Origin: a virus
DNA: 22,971 bases
Reading direction: 5' to 3' (one strand)
IMG/VR virus record: IMGVR_UViG_3300042445_001036
Location: 1-22,971 of that record
The position numbers were made by a program, and so were the translations under genes. The notes beneath the pieces were generated by a model, which was not told the origin of the DNA, ran no database searches, and worked only from the letters and a program-made list of their open reading frames with translations. How positions within the stretch are numbered: the stretch's first letter is position 1; the number at the start of each line of letters is the position of its first letter. This document shows positions 1 through 5,896 of this stretch, piece by piece.

Positions 1-13
1 TCATAGGTTTGGT

Positions 14-703
14 TCAATAGGGATCTTGCCATTGCAGGTCGCAGTCTTCGCAGATTACTCCGAGCATGTAGTGGTTTATTTTGTATCGACCGCACTCACA
101 CTCCGGTTCGAATTGTTGTTTAATTGGGCGTCTATACAATAACCTTGAGGCCGTAATAGGCATCCCGACATAACTTGATTTAACCCATTCGCGCTCATAG
201 ATATCGTAATACTCGTCGCCCTCTTCAATGGTTGCATCTTCAGCCAATGCAACGTAACCGTTGTTGTCTTCGTAGAAAGAATCAATAGCGTCGTTAACAA
301 GATCCTCCCACCCATCTGGTAGTGGTTGGCTACCAGAAAAGTATCCGTTTACCGACATGAACTTAATGTCGGCGTTTGGCAACACGTTCCGATCGTCCTG
401 CAACGTGTCGCAATAGTCCGCATCCATTAGGATGTTGCAGCTACAGGCAATGTGTGCCAGATGCGAGATACCGGATTCAGGGTCCAGATTTTCGCCATCA
501 CGAAATGCGTTGATGTGTCGCATCATCGCATTGATGTAGGTGCTAACGCATACTCCGGTATCGCGCCAGTTGAAGGGGCCATACTTTTCTGCGCCGTGTT
601 TATGGACCAACGCGGTCTGCTCCATCGCATAAGGAGGGATCAAGCCGAGTGGTGTTTTGAGTGCGCCTGCTGCGCCTTTGGGGTCGTTGTATTGTGTGTT
701 CAT
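14..703 (-). CDS. MazZ/DUF5664-like dATP/dGTP pyrophosphohydrolase with C-terminal zinc ribbon
   Basis: A 229-aa protein. Residues about 15-95 carry the pattern of the phage all-alpha NTP pyrophosphohydrolase family DUF5664/MazZ: a LGLIPPYAMEQTA segment, HGAEKYGPFNW, then MRHINAFRDGENLDPESG followed by SHLAHIACSCNIL. Known members (MazZ of cyanophage S-2L) cut dATP/dGTP to monophosphates, so a role in adjusting host dNTP pools is likely. Residues about 147-193 resemble a small phage module with a GDEYY...W...YRRP pattern. The tail has C202, C204, C218 and C221 (CxC...CxxC), a probable zinc ribbon. The ATG overlaps the upstream stop as ATGA, so translation is probably coupled. Another ATG lies at 4-2 on the same strand, nine bases after this stop, so the operon continues leftward out of the window. 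The family call is firm; substrate choice is inferred. Confidence 0.8.
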   Translation of the reverse strand: MNTQYNDPKGAAGALKTPLGLIPPYAMEQTALVHKHGAEKYGPFNWRDTGVCVSTYINAMMRHINAFRDGENLDPESGISHLAHIACSCNILMDADYCDTLQDDRNVLPNADIKFMSVNGYFSGSQPLPDGWEDLVNDAIDSFYEDNNGYVALAEDATIEEGDEYYDIYEREWVKSSYVGMPITASRLLYRRPIKQQFEPECECGRYKINHYMLGVICEDCDLQWQDPY

Positions 704-981
704 AGAGAGGTAGGAGTAGTGATTATGATCACGGTTTGTTTGAGTTCTTCAAGAGTAAGTCCGCGATGTTTCATTAAAAGACCACGATCAGTAAAGATTT
801 CATCGGGACGATCACTGAAAGAATACTCAACTATTCGTGGGTTTGCGGAAGCCAGCCTATGCCTTAACGTAAAAGTTATGTGGTGGCTTGTTGGTTCCGG
901 CTGTACAATTCCTTCGCAGTAATCGCACGTTCCGCCAACGAAGCCTCTTGGCGTGTCGCAGCATTCTTGTTGTTCGTTCAT
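700..981 (-). CDS. hypothetical 93-aa phage protein with N-terminal Cys motifs
   Basis: A 93-aa protein of unrecognised family. Residues 7-22 contain CC...CDYC, which could bind a metal, followed by a His-rich, beta-looking stretch (TSHHITFTLRHR) and a charged C-terminus. Its ATG overlaps the stop of the RNA ligase gene as ATGA, and its own stop overlaps the start of the MazZ-like gene as ATGA, so it sits inside a tightly coupled operon. That coupling on both sides, and the lack of a better frame here, is the main support for it being real. No function can be assigned. Confidence 0.7.
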   Translation of the reverse strand: MNEQQECCDTPRGFVGGTCDYCEGIVQPEPTSHHITFTLRHRLASANPRIVEYSFSDRPDEIFTDRGLLMKHRGLTLEELKQTVIIITTPTSL

Positions 982-1631
982 CGTGCTTGGCCTTTCGATT
1001 GGTCGTTGTTGTCGAGAGTCAGTTTGAACCCAACGCCAGCGGCTTCATGATATACGACAATGCCTTCAGGGTTCATGAATCCGTCTACTGCTGCGCTTCC
1101 GAAACGACGTAAGGCAGAGAGCGCCATGTCGGCTACTTCCGTATCGAAGATGCCTTTGTAGAGAATAGGAACTACTTTGCAGCAAGCTGGTGCGCATTCG
1201 GTAAATTTCTGCGGTGCTTTGGGGTTGGGGTTATTGATTGCATAAGTCGGCTTGTCATGCTCAACCCAACGGGCAGCATTGAAGAGCGAGAAGAAACGCT
1301 CGCCGTTCTTAAAGCCGTAGTTCCTTTGGATGCCGCTACCCCACCACTCGCCAAAGTGATGGCCTTCGCCCAGATTAAATAGCTCTGCCGTATGGTCGTA
1401 GGCCCACCGAGCAAAACCAAAGTTGTCGTTCGCTAAAGTGATCCAGCGATTGCGTGATCCGACCCACATCCCCAACGGGACGTTTTCCGTGTACTGAATT
1501 CCAATACAGTATGGGTCTAGTGGGTCATAAGCACCAATGCAAATACTGGCATTCGTACCGTCGATCTTTTCGGTGATGATGCAGTCTCTTAAAAGACGCG
1601 CCATTTTTGGGAATGGTTTAAATTTGTTCAT
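978..1631 (-). CDS. RNA ligase family protein (nucleotidyltransferase)
   Basis: A 217-aa protein with the covalent nucleotidyltransferase motifs of the RNA ligase family. Motif I is EKIDGTNA, with K22 as the expected AMP-accepting lysine. A central GEWWGSGIQRNYG segment fits the family. Motif IV is PEGIVVY and motif V is GFKLTL near the C-terminus. Such enzymes seal nicked RNA through an enzyme-AMP intermediate; in phages they are used to repair tRNAs cleaved by host defences or for nick sealing. It is shorter than T4 Rnl2 (334 aa), consistent with a compact phage version lacking a separate C-terminal domain. It is coupled upstream to the 35-aa membrane peptide (ATGA) and downstream to a small Cys protein (ATGA). 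No polynucleotide kinase is visible nearby. The substrate is not determined by the sequence. Confidence 0.85.
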   Translation of the reverse strand: MNKFKPFPKMARLLRDCIITEKIDGTNASICIGAYDPLDPYCIGIQYTENVPLGMWVGSRNRWITLANDNFGFARWAYDHTAELFNLGEGHHFGEWWGSGIQRNYGFKNGERFFSLFNAARWVEHDKPTYAINNPNPKAPQKFTECAPACCKVVPILYKGIFDTEVADMALSALRRFGSAAVDGFMNPEGIVVYHEAAGVGFKLTLDNNDQSKGQAR

Positions 1632-1735
1632 GGTTTAGGGTAGTTGTCGTTGTTCCAACTGATGATTGCGTGCCACAGGGCAGCTAGGATCAAGGCCACG
1701 AAGATCCAGATCAGTGTAAATATGATTACGTTCAT
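1628..1735 (-). CDS. 35-aa single-pass membrane micropeptide
   Basis: A short reading frame starting MNVIIFTLIWIFVALILAAL and ending in a polar tail (SWNNDNYPKP). Residues 3-25 are almost wholly hydrophobic, enough for one membrane-spanning helix. The TGA stop overlaps the ATG of the RNA ligase gene as ATGA, the same junction seen repeatedly in this cluster. This coupling and the clean hydrophobic profile argue that it is a real gene. The leader is G-poor (ACAAACCAAACCCGCA) with no Shine-Dalgarno sequence. Candidate roles, all inference, are a small inner-membrane effector such as a superinfection exclusion or lysis-timing peptide. Confidence 0.6.
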   Translation of the reverse strand: MNVIIFTLIWIFVALILAALWHAIISWNNDNYPKP

Positions 1736-1794
1736 TGCGGGTTTGGTTTGTTTTTATTCGAAGAGGGGGTCAGCGTGTGGGGTTCTTTACTCAC
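1732..1794 (-). CDS. candidate 20-aa coupled ORF (GTG start), uncertain
   Basis: A frame starting at GTG (MSKEPHTLTP...) whose TGA overlaps the ATG of the membrane micropeptide as ATGA. It lies in the same frame as the GTGAGKGD protein gene: after that gene's TAA at 1849-1851 the frame stays open for 38 codons until this TGA. The sequence AAACGGGGAAAC precedes the GTG, a possible weak ribosome site; a TTG at 'LIEVTP' is another possible start. It could be an independent peptide, a readthrough tail of the upstream gene, or chance. The shared ATGA junction is the only positive evidence. Confidence 0.25.
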   Translation of the reverse strand: MSKEPHTLTPSSNKNKPNPQ

Positions 1795-1848
1795 GTTTCC
1801 CCGTTTATCGGTCGGGGTGACTTCGATCAAGTCGAACGCTGTTTTGGT

Positions 1849-2061
1849 TTACGGCTTGCCGCGATAGTAGGGGTGAGCTTTGATCTGTGCGTGCAGATAC
1901 TCAACTAGCGCAGAGTCGCGGTCGTTTACAGCTTTATCAAAATCCGCCAGCAACGCATCAAGCGGTTCCGGCTTCTTGATCAAATCGTATGCTGCGCGAA
2001 ATGCTTCGCCCTTTACAGCGCGTGGCAAATCTCCTTTTCCTGCTCCGGTTCCGAATGACAT
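1849..2061 (-). CDS. small conserved-type phage protein, GTGAGKGD motif
   Basis: A 70-aa protein beginning MSFGTGAGKGDLPRAVKG and continuing with an Arg/Tyr helix (EAFRAAYDLI). The G-x-G-K-G-D-x-x-R-x-x start followed by an F/W...Y/F helix is a pattern I recall from many small uncharacterised phage proteins; no function is established. The remainder is a charged helical tail (LLADFDKAVNDRDSALVEYL). I chose the ATG at 2059-2061 rather than an in-frame TTG at 2088, because the motif sits at the N-terminus and the leader ACCAACACACC matches the G-poor leaders of other genes here. The 65 bp upstream separate it from the acidic 77-aa gene and contain TGACGG twice. A promoter there is possible but unproven. 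Confidence 0.65.
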   Translation of the reverse strand: MSFGTGAGKGDLPRAVKGEAFRAAYDLIKKPEPLDALLADFDKAVNDRDSALVEYLHAQIKAHPYYRGKP

Positions 2062-2126
2062 GGTGTGTTGGTTTCGTGTTACGGACAACCAACTATCTGA
2101 GACCCGTCAGGCCGTCAATGTTTTTT

Positions 2127-2360
2127 TCAGAAAAATAATTCGTCCTCCAGAAGAGCGATCAATTCGTTGAACGTCTCAGCAGACTCAAGGATCGTAATGT
2201 CCTCAAGATCAAACTCTTGCATCACCATATTCTGAAACACCTCAAATTCTTCTGGCTCAAAGAAAGCTTCGAACTCCGCACGGAAGGGGAACGTAAGACG
2301 GTAATTCAAAATATCCTCAAGGATTGCGGAGAGGGCGTCGATGATGTAGTGCCTGTTCAT
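2127..2360 (-). CDS. hypothetical very acidic 77-aa helical protein
   Basis: A 77-aa protein with 19 Asp/Glu, three Arg and no Lys, so strongly negative. It is predicted mostly helical with many Phe/Leu/Ile (FEAFFEPEEFEVF, LIALLEDELFF). No family recognised. It is coupled to the RuvC-like gene upstream by an ATGA overlap, and a run of seven A follows its stop on this strand. Strong acidity in a short phage protein is seen in DNA-mimic inhibitors, but also in many unrelated small proteins, so that role is only a suggestion. Confidence 0.7.
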   Translation of the reverse strand: MNRHYIIDALSAILEDILNYRLTFPFRAEFEAFFEPEEFEVFQNMVMQEFDLEDITILESAETFNELIALLEDELFF

Positions 2361-2860
2361 ATCTTGTAATGTAAATAGTAATGTGCAATTAAGGCCGCGT
2401 CAATCATTCCGTCATGGGGAGTCCGGCTTCGGCTTGTGGCGAGCCAATCCTCTTCGGGCCAGAGGCCGTTGGCTACGGCGAGAGCCTTTACTTTGGTCTG
2501 CCCTTTTGCGAGCCGCTTGCCCAACTCGACATCCTGCCACTCCTTAACCTGCACCCTGCATACTGGATATTGAATCGTCTCGCAAAGACCTAAGATCTTG
2601 CCGAAGGAGATGCTCATGGAGCGCATGGCTTGCGAAGACTTGGCGTGTCTGAGTGGTTCCTCAATAGCAATCAAAGTATTTAGGGGGGAGAAGTGGTCAA
2701 GCCAACCCAAAAGACCTCTGACGTAGACTTCGGTTTTGCCACTTGCCTCTTCCGTAGGCATTGCAATTGCTTCAATGACCGCTCCGTTGTGGCTGCTGAT
2801 GGCACACAAGCCGCCGCTTATGCCGTTATCCACTCCGATAATAGTTTGTATATTACTCAT
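2357..2860 (-). CDS. RuvC-like Holliday junction resolvase/endonuclease
   Basis: A 167-aa protein with the RNase H-like RuvC fold signature. The first strand is IIGVDNGISGG with D11, the second acidic site is IAIEEPL (E67/E68), and the C-terminal helix is PHDGMIDAALIAHY (D150, D154). Spacing and length match bacterial RuvC and its phage relatives. The expected activity is metal-dependent cleavage of branched DNA, resolving recombination or replication intermediates before packaging, which fits its position beside the terminase genes. The start ATG overlaps the stop of a 14-codon mini-ORF that is a partial copy of this gene's own beginning. Downstream it is ATGA-coupled to the acidic 77-aa gene. 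Confidence 0.85.
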   Translation of the reverse strand: MSNIQTIIGVDNGISGGLCAISSHNGAVIEAIAMPTEEASGKTEVYVRGLLGWLDHFSPLNTLIAIEEPLRHAKSSQAMRSMSISFGKILGLCETIQYPVCRVQVKEWQDVELGKRLAKGQTKVKALAVANGLWPEEDWLATSRSRTPHDGMIDAALIAHYYLHYKI

Positions 2861-2909
2861 AAAGGACCATTTACCCCAATAATAGCTTGTATATCACCCA
2901 TAAACGACC
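2835..2909 (-). repeat. imperfect direct repeat of a gene start (34 bp, two copies)
   Basis: Copies lie at 2835-2868 and 2876-2909 in the same orientation, with 29 of 34 bases identical by hand alignment. Each contains an ATG and the next nine or so codons of the RuvC-like gene. The start-proximal copy is the functional gene start. The upstream copy makes the mini-ORF at 2857-2901. Three of the five differences (T/C changes) fall at synonymous or conservative positions, consistent with an older duplication kept under some constraint. Confidence 0.75.
2857..2901 (-). CDS. 14-aa coupled upstream ORF, partial copy of RuvC N-terminus
   Basis: The frame encodes MGDIQAIIGVNGPL and stops at a TGA that overlaps the RuvC-like ATG (ATGA). 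Its first eleven residues mirror the RuvC start MSNIQTIIGVD, because the DNA around the start is duplicated 41 bp upstream. It has its own ATG and could act as a leader that feeds ribosomes into the RuvC gene by termination-reinitiation. Whether it is translated cannot be told from sequence. Confidence 0.4.
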   Translation of the reverse strand: MGDIQAIIGVNGPL

Positions 2910-2929
2910 GGTAATGCTTTAAGTATTGG

Positions 2930-3523
2930 TCATTCAACTTCTTCCGCTTCGACAACAACGCTTGACCCGCCGTTTGCGGCTTTGGCATTGTTGAGTATTG
3001 AGATATCGATACTCAGACCACCACCGGAATTGCTGCCACCTTTCGGGTTCAGGCCTAGGTTGCGGCGGATTAGCTGGTCAAGCTCGGAAAGTTCACGGAC
3101 AGTCCTAGGCCCTCGGACGTTCATCATGTTGTCGCGTAGCATTTTAATTGCGGACGCAGCCACATAGGCTTGATACTTATCCGAAGGGCTCGCCTGATTC
3201 TCAGCAATCTCCAAGAGGGTTTGCTGCTCTTCGTCACGCGCAGAGAGTCTTGAGTCTTCGACGATAGTCGCAGCGACCTCTTCCAGATTCTTTTGAAAGG
3301 GTTCTTTCTCAGTCTCTGTCGTAGGCGGTGCAACATTAGCAAGCCACCGACAGACCGTGTCAAAACTAATGCCTAGTTCTTCAGCGATGCGAACTTTCTT
3401 CCAGCCCTCTGAAAACAATTGTTTTGCCCTTACAACCCTATCTGCTTTGGCTTGTCTCTTAGTGGCTTCAATCTGAGGGCGGGTTGCCTTTGGTTTTATT
3501 TTCTTCCCGAATATTTTGTGCAC
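2930..3523 (-). CDS. putative terminase small subunit (HTH protein)
   Basis: About 197 aa from a GTG start. After a basic N-terminus, residues about 30-62 form a helix-turn-helix (RAKQLFSEGWKKVRIAEELG then ISFDTVCRWL), the DNA-binding element typical of small terminases and other HTH proteins. The middle is helical and charged, with DKYQAYVAASAIKMLRDNMM suggesting oligomerisation. The C-terminus is Gly/Ser-rich then acidic (VVVEAEEVE), as in subunits that dock a large terminase. It is divergent to and directly beside the large terminase gene, the main reason for the call. No ATG start exists in the frame: GTG at 3523 or TTG at 3562 (210 aa) are the options. A non-terminase HTH regulator remains possible. 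Confidence 0.6.
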   Translation of the reverse strand: MHKIFGKKIKPKATRPQIEATKRQAKADRVVRAKQLFSEGWKKVRIAEELGISFDTVCRWLANVAPPTTETEKEPFQKNLEEVAATIVEDSRLSARDEEQQTLLEIAENQASPSDKYQAYVAASAIKMLRDNMMNVRGPRTVRELSELDQLIRRNLGLNPKGGSNSGGGLSIDISILNNAKAANGGSSVVVEAEEVE

Positions 3524-3592
3524 AACGAGGGAGAGACAAGCGCAAAAACAATTACTTGTCAAACCTTTTTTAATTTAGTAGCCTCCGCTCGT
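3524..3592. promoter_or_regulatory. divergent promoter region between terminase genes
   Basis: The small and large terminase genes point away from each other here, so promoters for one or both are expected. The minus strand has a perfect TTGACA hexamer at 3562-3557, but no good TATAAT lies 16-18 bases downstream. The plus strand has an AT-rich run (CCTTTTTTAATTTAGTAG) at 3564-3581. The location is inferred from gene layout; exact elements are not resolved. Confidence 0.3.
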
Positions 3593-5404
3593 ATGGGCCG
3601 CGCCAAAAAACAAAATCCAGATAAGGTAACTACGTCAGTATTGGAGCCACGAATTGATGCGGTAAGTAAGAAGATGGATGTTGGGGGCTTCCTTATCCCA
3701 ATCACCAGCACGCTCACAGCATGTCTGTGGGGCTTTGCAAACCACTCGTCGCCCAAAGCCCGCGAGTTCTATTTCTGGCGCGTTGCAGACATGCTGTGGA
3801 ACAAGGATGACCTGCCGGAACACATGTTCTTAAGACATCCTTGGGCGGATAAGATCATCCACGAATGTATCAACAACAAATACCTCGCCATCGGGGGTGC
3901 GGCTTCATCCGGCAAATCGCATACCCTTGCCGGATACGGGATCATTAGCTGGCTTGCCGCGCCGAGGGACACGCTTGTGCTAATGACATCTACGACTTTG
4001 CGGGAAGCTCGTAAGCGAGTGTGGGGTTCCGTAATCTCTTTGCTTTCCGTGATTGACGGTGCGCCGATCAATATCCGAGACTCGATTGGTTCCGCCAACT
4101 ACGTTGATGAGAATGGCCAGACCTTCGACCGTGCCGGATTGTCTCTGATCGCGGCGGAAAAAAGCAGGACACGCGAGGCAATCGGAAAGTTCATCGGCCT
4201 TAAGCAAAAACATGTGATCCTAATTGGAGACGAGTTGGGTGAACTCAGCCCCGCCATTAAACAAGCCGCGCTCGCCAACTTGAGCAAGAACCCGCGCTTT
4301 GAATTTAAAGGCGCGAGTAACCCGTCAAGTCGCTTCGACGCGTTCGGGGATTGGAGCACGCCGAAAGATGGGTGGGATTCGATCACGCCCGAAGTGGACG
4401 ACGAGTGGGTTACAAAATGGGGTGGCAAGTATATCCGGCTCGACGGGGAGCGTAGCCCCAACGTATTGGCGGGGCAAACGATCTACCCGTTCTTGCCCAC
4501 GACAGAGAAAATTGAAGAGGACAAAGCCCTTCTAGGCGAAACGAGTAGGGCCTATTACCGAATGGTGCGTGCCGTGTTCTTTGACTCTGATGAGAACGAG
4601 GGTATCTACGGCGAGGCAGAGATGATTAAGTCTGGAGCAACTAAGGTGTGTGAGTTCAGTGGGTCCACAACGCTGATTGCGGGCGTAGATCCGGCCTTCA
4701 CCAACGGGGGTGACCGGACGGTAATGTACACGGCGCGGGTCGGCTCCTTTGCTAATGGGCAATACGGGTTACAGTTTGAGAACTATTACACACTAAATGA
4801 CGACACGGCTAATAAGGCAGTACCGCGTACATACCAAATCGTACATCAAATCCGAGATCGATGTTTGAAATTAGGGATCAAACCGGAAAACGTAGCGATT
4901 GACTCGACGGGAGCGGGCTCACCCTTTTGCGATGTCCTTGCCGGAGAGTGGTCGGACCAGTTCTTGCGTGTGCAATTTGGAGGCAAGCCCTCGGATCGGC
5001 GTGTGAGCATGAACAGCCAGTTAACGGGAGAGGAGCTTTATACCAACCGTGTCTCAGAACTTTGGTTTGTTGGTAAGGAGTTCATGCGGACTCAACAGAT
5101 TTGTGGAATCAATTCGGAATTGGCAAAGGAGATGTGCTCGCGCAGATACGACATGGTGAAATCCGGCACGTTGAAGGTGAAGGTTGAATCCAAGGGAGAA
5201 CTCAAACAAAGGTCAGGCCAGTCGCCCGACATCGCTGACGCGGCGTTCATTGCGCTCGACCTCGCAAGGCAGCGGCACGGACTGGTTGCCGTGGACGCCC
5301 CGAAAAACCGTGAGCAAGGGGTCTTCGGTATGCGACAGCCGCGCACTCTTCGCGATCTCGACGTCGTCAGCAGGTCTAAACACTCACAGATGATATACGA
5401 CTAA
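3593..5404 (+). CDS. terL: terminase large subunit (packaging ATPase/nuclease)
   Basis: A 603-aa DNA-packaging motor. The ATPase domain has Walker A GGAASSGKSHT at 101-111 and Walker B HVILIGDELGE (D213, E214). A coupling motif SN occurs in GASNPSS around 241-246. The RNase H-like nuclease domain has GVDPAFTNGGDRT (D366), VAIDSTGAG (D437) and SPDIADAAFIALD (D546, D549), giving the usual acidic triad. Length fits the family (500-650 aa). The frame is open a further 58 codons upstream, but ATG 3593 opens the first convincing coding stretch (MGRAKKQNPD) and the upstream part lies antisense to the small subunit. After the stop, about 170 bp of AT-rich DNA (5405-5575) separates it from a convergent gene; no strong terminator is seen there. 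Confidence 0.93.
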   Translation: MGRAKKQNPDKVTTSVLEPRIDAVSKKMDVGGFLIPITSTLTACLWGFANHSSPKAREFYFWRVADMLWNKDDLPEHMFLRHPWADKIIHECINNKYLAIGGAASSGKSHTLAGYGIISWLAAPRDTLVLMTSTTLREARKRVWGSVISLLSVIDGAPINIRDSIGSANYVDENGQTFDRAGLSLIAAEKSRTREAIGKFIGLKQKHVILIGDELGELSPAIKQAALANLSKNPRFEFKGASNPSSRFDAFGDWSTPKDGWDSITPEVDDEWVTKWGGKYIRLDGERSPNVLAGQTIYPFLPTTEKIEEDKALLGETSRAYYRMVRAVFFDSDENEGIYGEAEMIKSGATKVCEFSGSTTLIAGVDPAFTNGGDRTVMYTARVGSFANGQYGLQFENYYTLNDDTANKAVPRTYQIVHQIRDRCLKLGIKPENVAIDSTGAGSPFCDVLAGEWSDQFLRVQFGGKPSDRRVSMNSQLTGEELYTNRVSELWFVGKEFMRTQQICGINSELAKEMCSRRYDMVKSGTLKVKVESKGELKQRSGQSPDIADAAFIALDLARQRHGLVAVDAPKNREQGVFGMRQPRTLRDLDVVSRSKHSQMIYD

Positions 5405-5575
5405 ACCATCCAGAATGGACTTTTCTACACGGGAGGAAAATCTGAAGAGTTTCTCAAACTAGTGTAATTCATAATAATTCAATAATTTATGGGTTTCAAA
5501 AAGAAATGAATTAATGAGTTAATATGAATTACCTAAAGGGAAGAATACTTATAGGGTATCTTTTAACGGTATTTG

Positions 5576-5866
5576 TTAGAGCTTGCTGGCCACCTTATCC
5601 CATGCGGGCCAGAAGAGTTCGTCGAGGGCGCGAACGATTGGCTCTTGCTCGTAGTGCTCGCTCCAACTTACGCCCGAGATGAACAGCGCGGCCTCAACCA
5701 TTTCGTGGCGTAGCGTCTCGCGGAGGAGTTTCTTGTCCTTAAGTGTTTCCTTATCTAATTCGATGACTTTTGTCTCAGGCAAATACTGCCCGTAAGCCTC
5801 CCCTCTCAAATCCTTGACGCGGATAGGAATCCTGTATCCTGCAATTTGAACGCTCTTCGGGACCAC
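5576..5866 (-). CDS. small metallopeptidase-like phage protein (HExxE)
   Basis: A 96-aa protein. The core is TLRHEMVEAALFISG followed about 15 residues later by EQEPIVRALDELFWPAW. This resembles the compact zincin-like proteins common in phages, where HExxH sits on one helix and a downstream Glu completes the site. Here the second His is Glu (H54-E55-x-x-E58) with E75 as a possible third ligand, so activity is doubtful or the site is atypical. The only available start is GTG at 5866, just before an in-frame TAG upstream. It is convergent with the terminase and divergent from the next gene, with two bases between start codons. Its codons 9-14 form one arm of an inverted repeat. Confidence 0.6.
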   Translation of the reverse strand: MVPKSVQIAGYRIPIRVKDLRGEAYGQYLPETKVIELDKETLKDKKLLRETLRHEMVEAALFISGVSWSEHYEQEPIVRALDELFWPAWDKVASKL

Positions 5867-5896
5867 TGATGAAGCCTACAGGATTCAGGATACAGG
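5831..5896. repeat. inverted repeat spanning two divergent start codons
   Basis: CCTGTATCCTG at 5831-5841 is exactly matched in reverse complement by CAGGATACAGG at 5886-5896. Each arm is a stack of CAGGATN heptamers: CAGGATACAGGATTCC on the minus strand at left, and CAGGATTCAGGATACAGG on the plus strand at 5879-5896 at right. The arms flank the GTG (5866) and ATG (5869) of the divergent genes almost symmetrically. They could be a repressor operator with both genes as targets, a long hairpin in either transcript, or the trace of an inverted duplication. Confidence 0.5.

Noticed and set aside
452-922. 156-codon + strand frame
   Set aside because: It lies antisense to the MazZ-like gene and the 93-aa gene, which have family motifs or ATGA coupling. 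Its translation is Cys/Arg/Val-rich without domain logic.
2062-2088. TTG-initiated nine-residue extension of the GTGAGKGD protein
   Set aside because: The ATG at 2061 puts the conserved motif at the N-terminus and has the usual G-poor leader.
3419-3592. 58-codon upstream extension of the terminase frame
   Set aside because: Antisense to the small-subunit coding region, with an atypical Cys/Phe-rich translation; ATG 3593 gives a normal terminase start.
5541-5564. Possible terminator hairpin between the convergent terminase and metallopeptidase-like genes
   Set aside because: AAGAATAC/GTATCTT pairs only with a bulge, is AT-rich, and has just a short T run; too weak to call.
5524-5679. 51-codon + strand frame starting MNYLKGRILI
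   Set aside because: Two thirds of it is antisense to the metallopeptidase-like gene and Arg-rich in the way of shadow frames.
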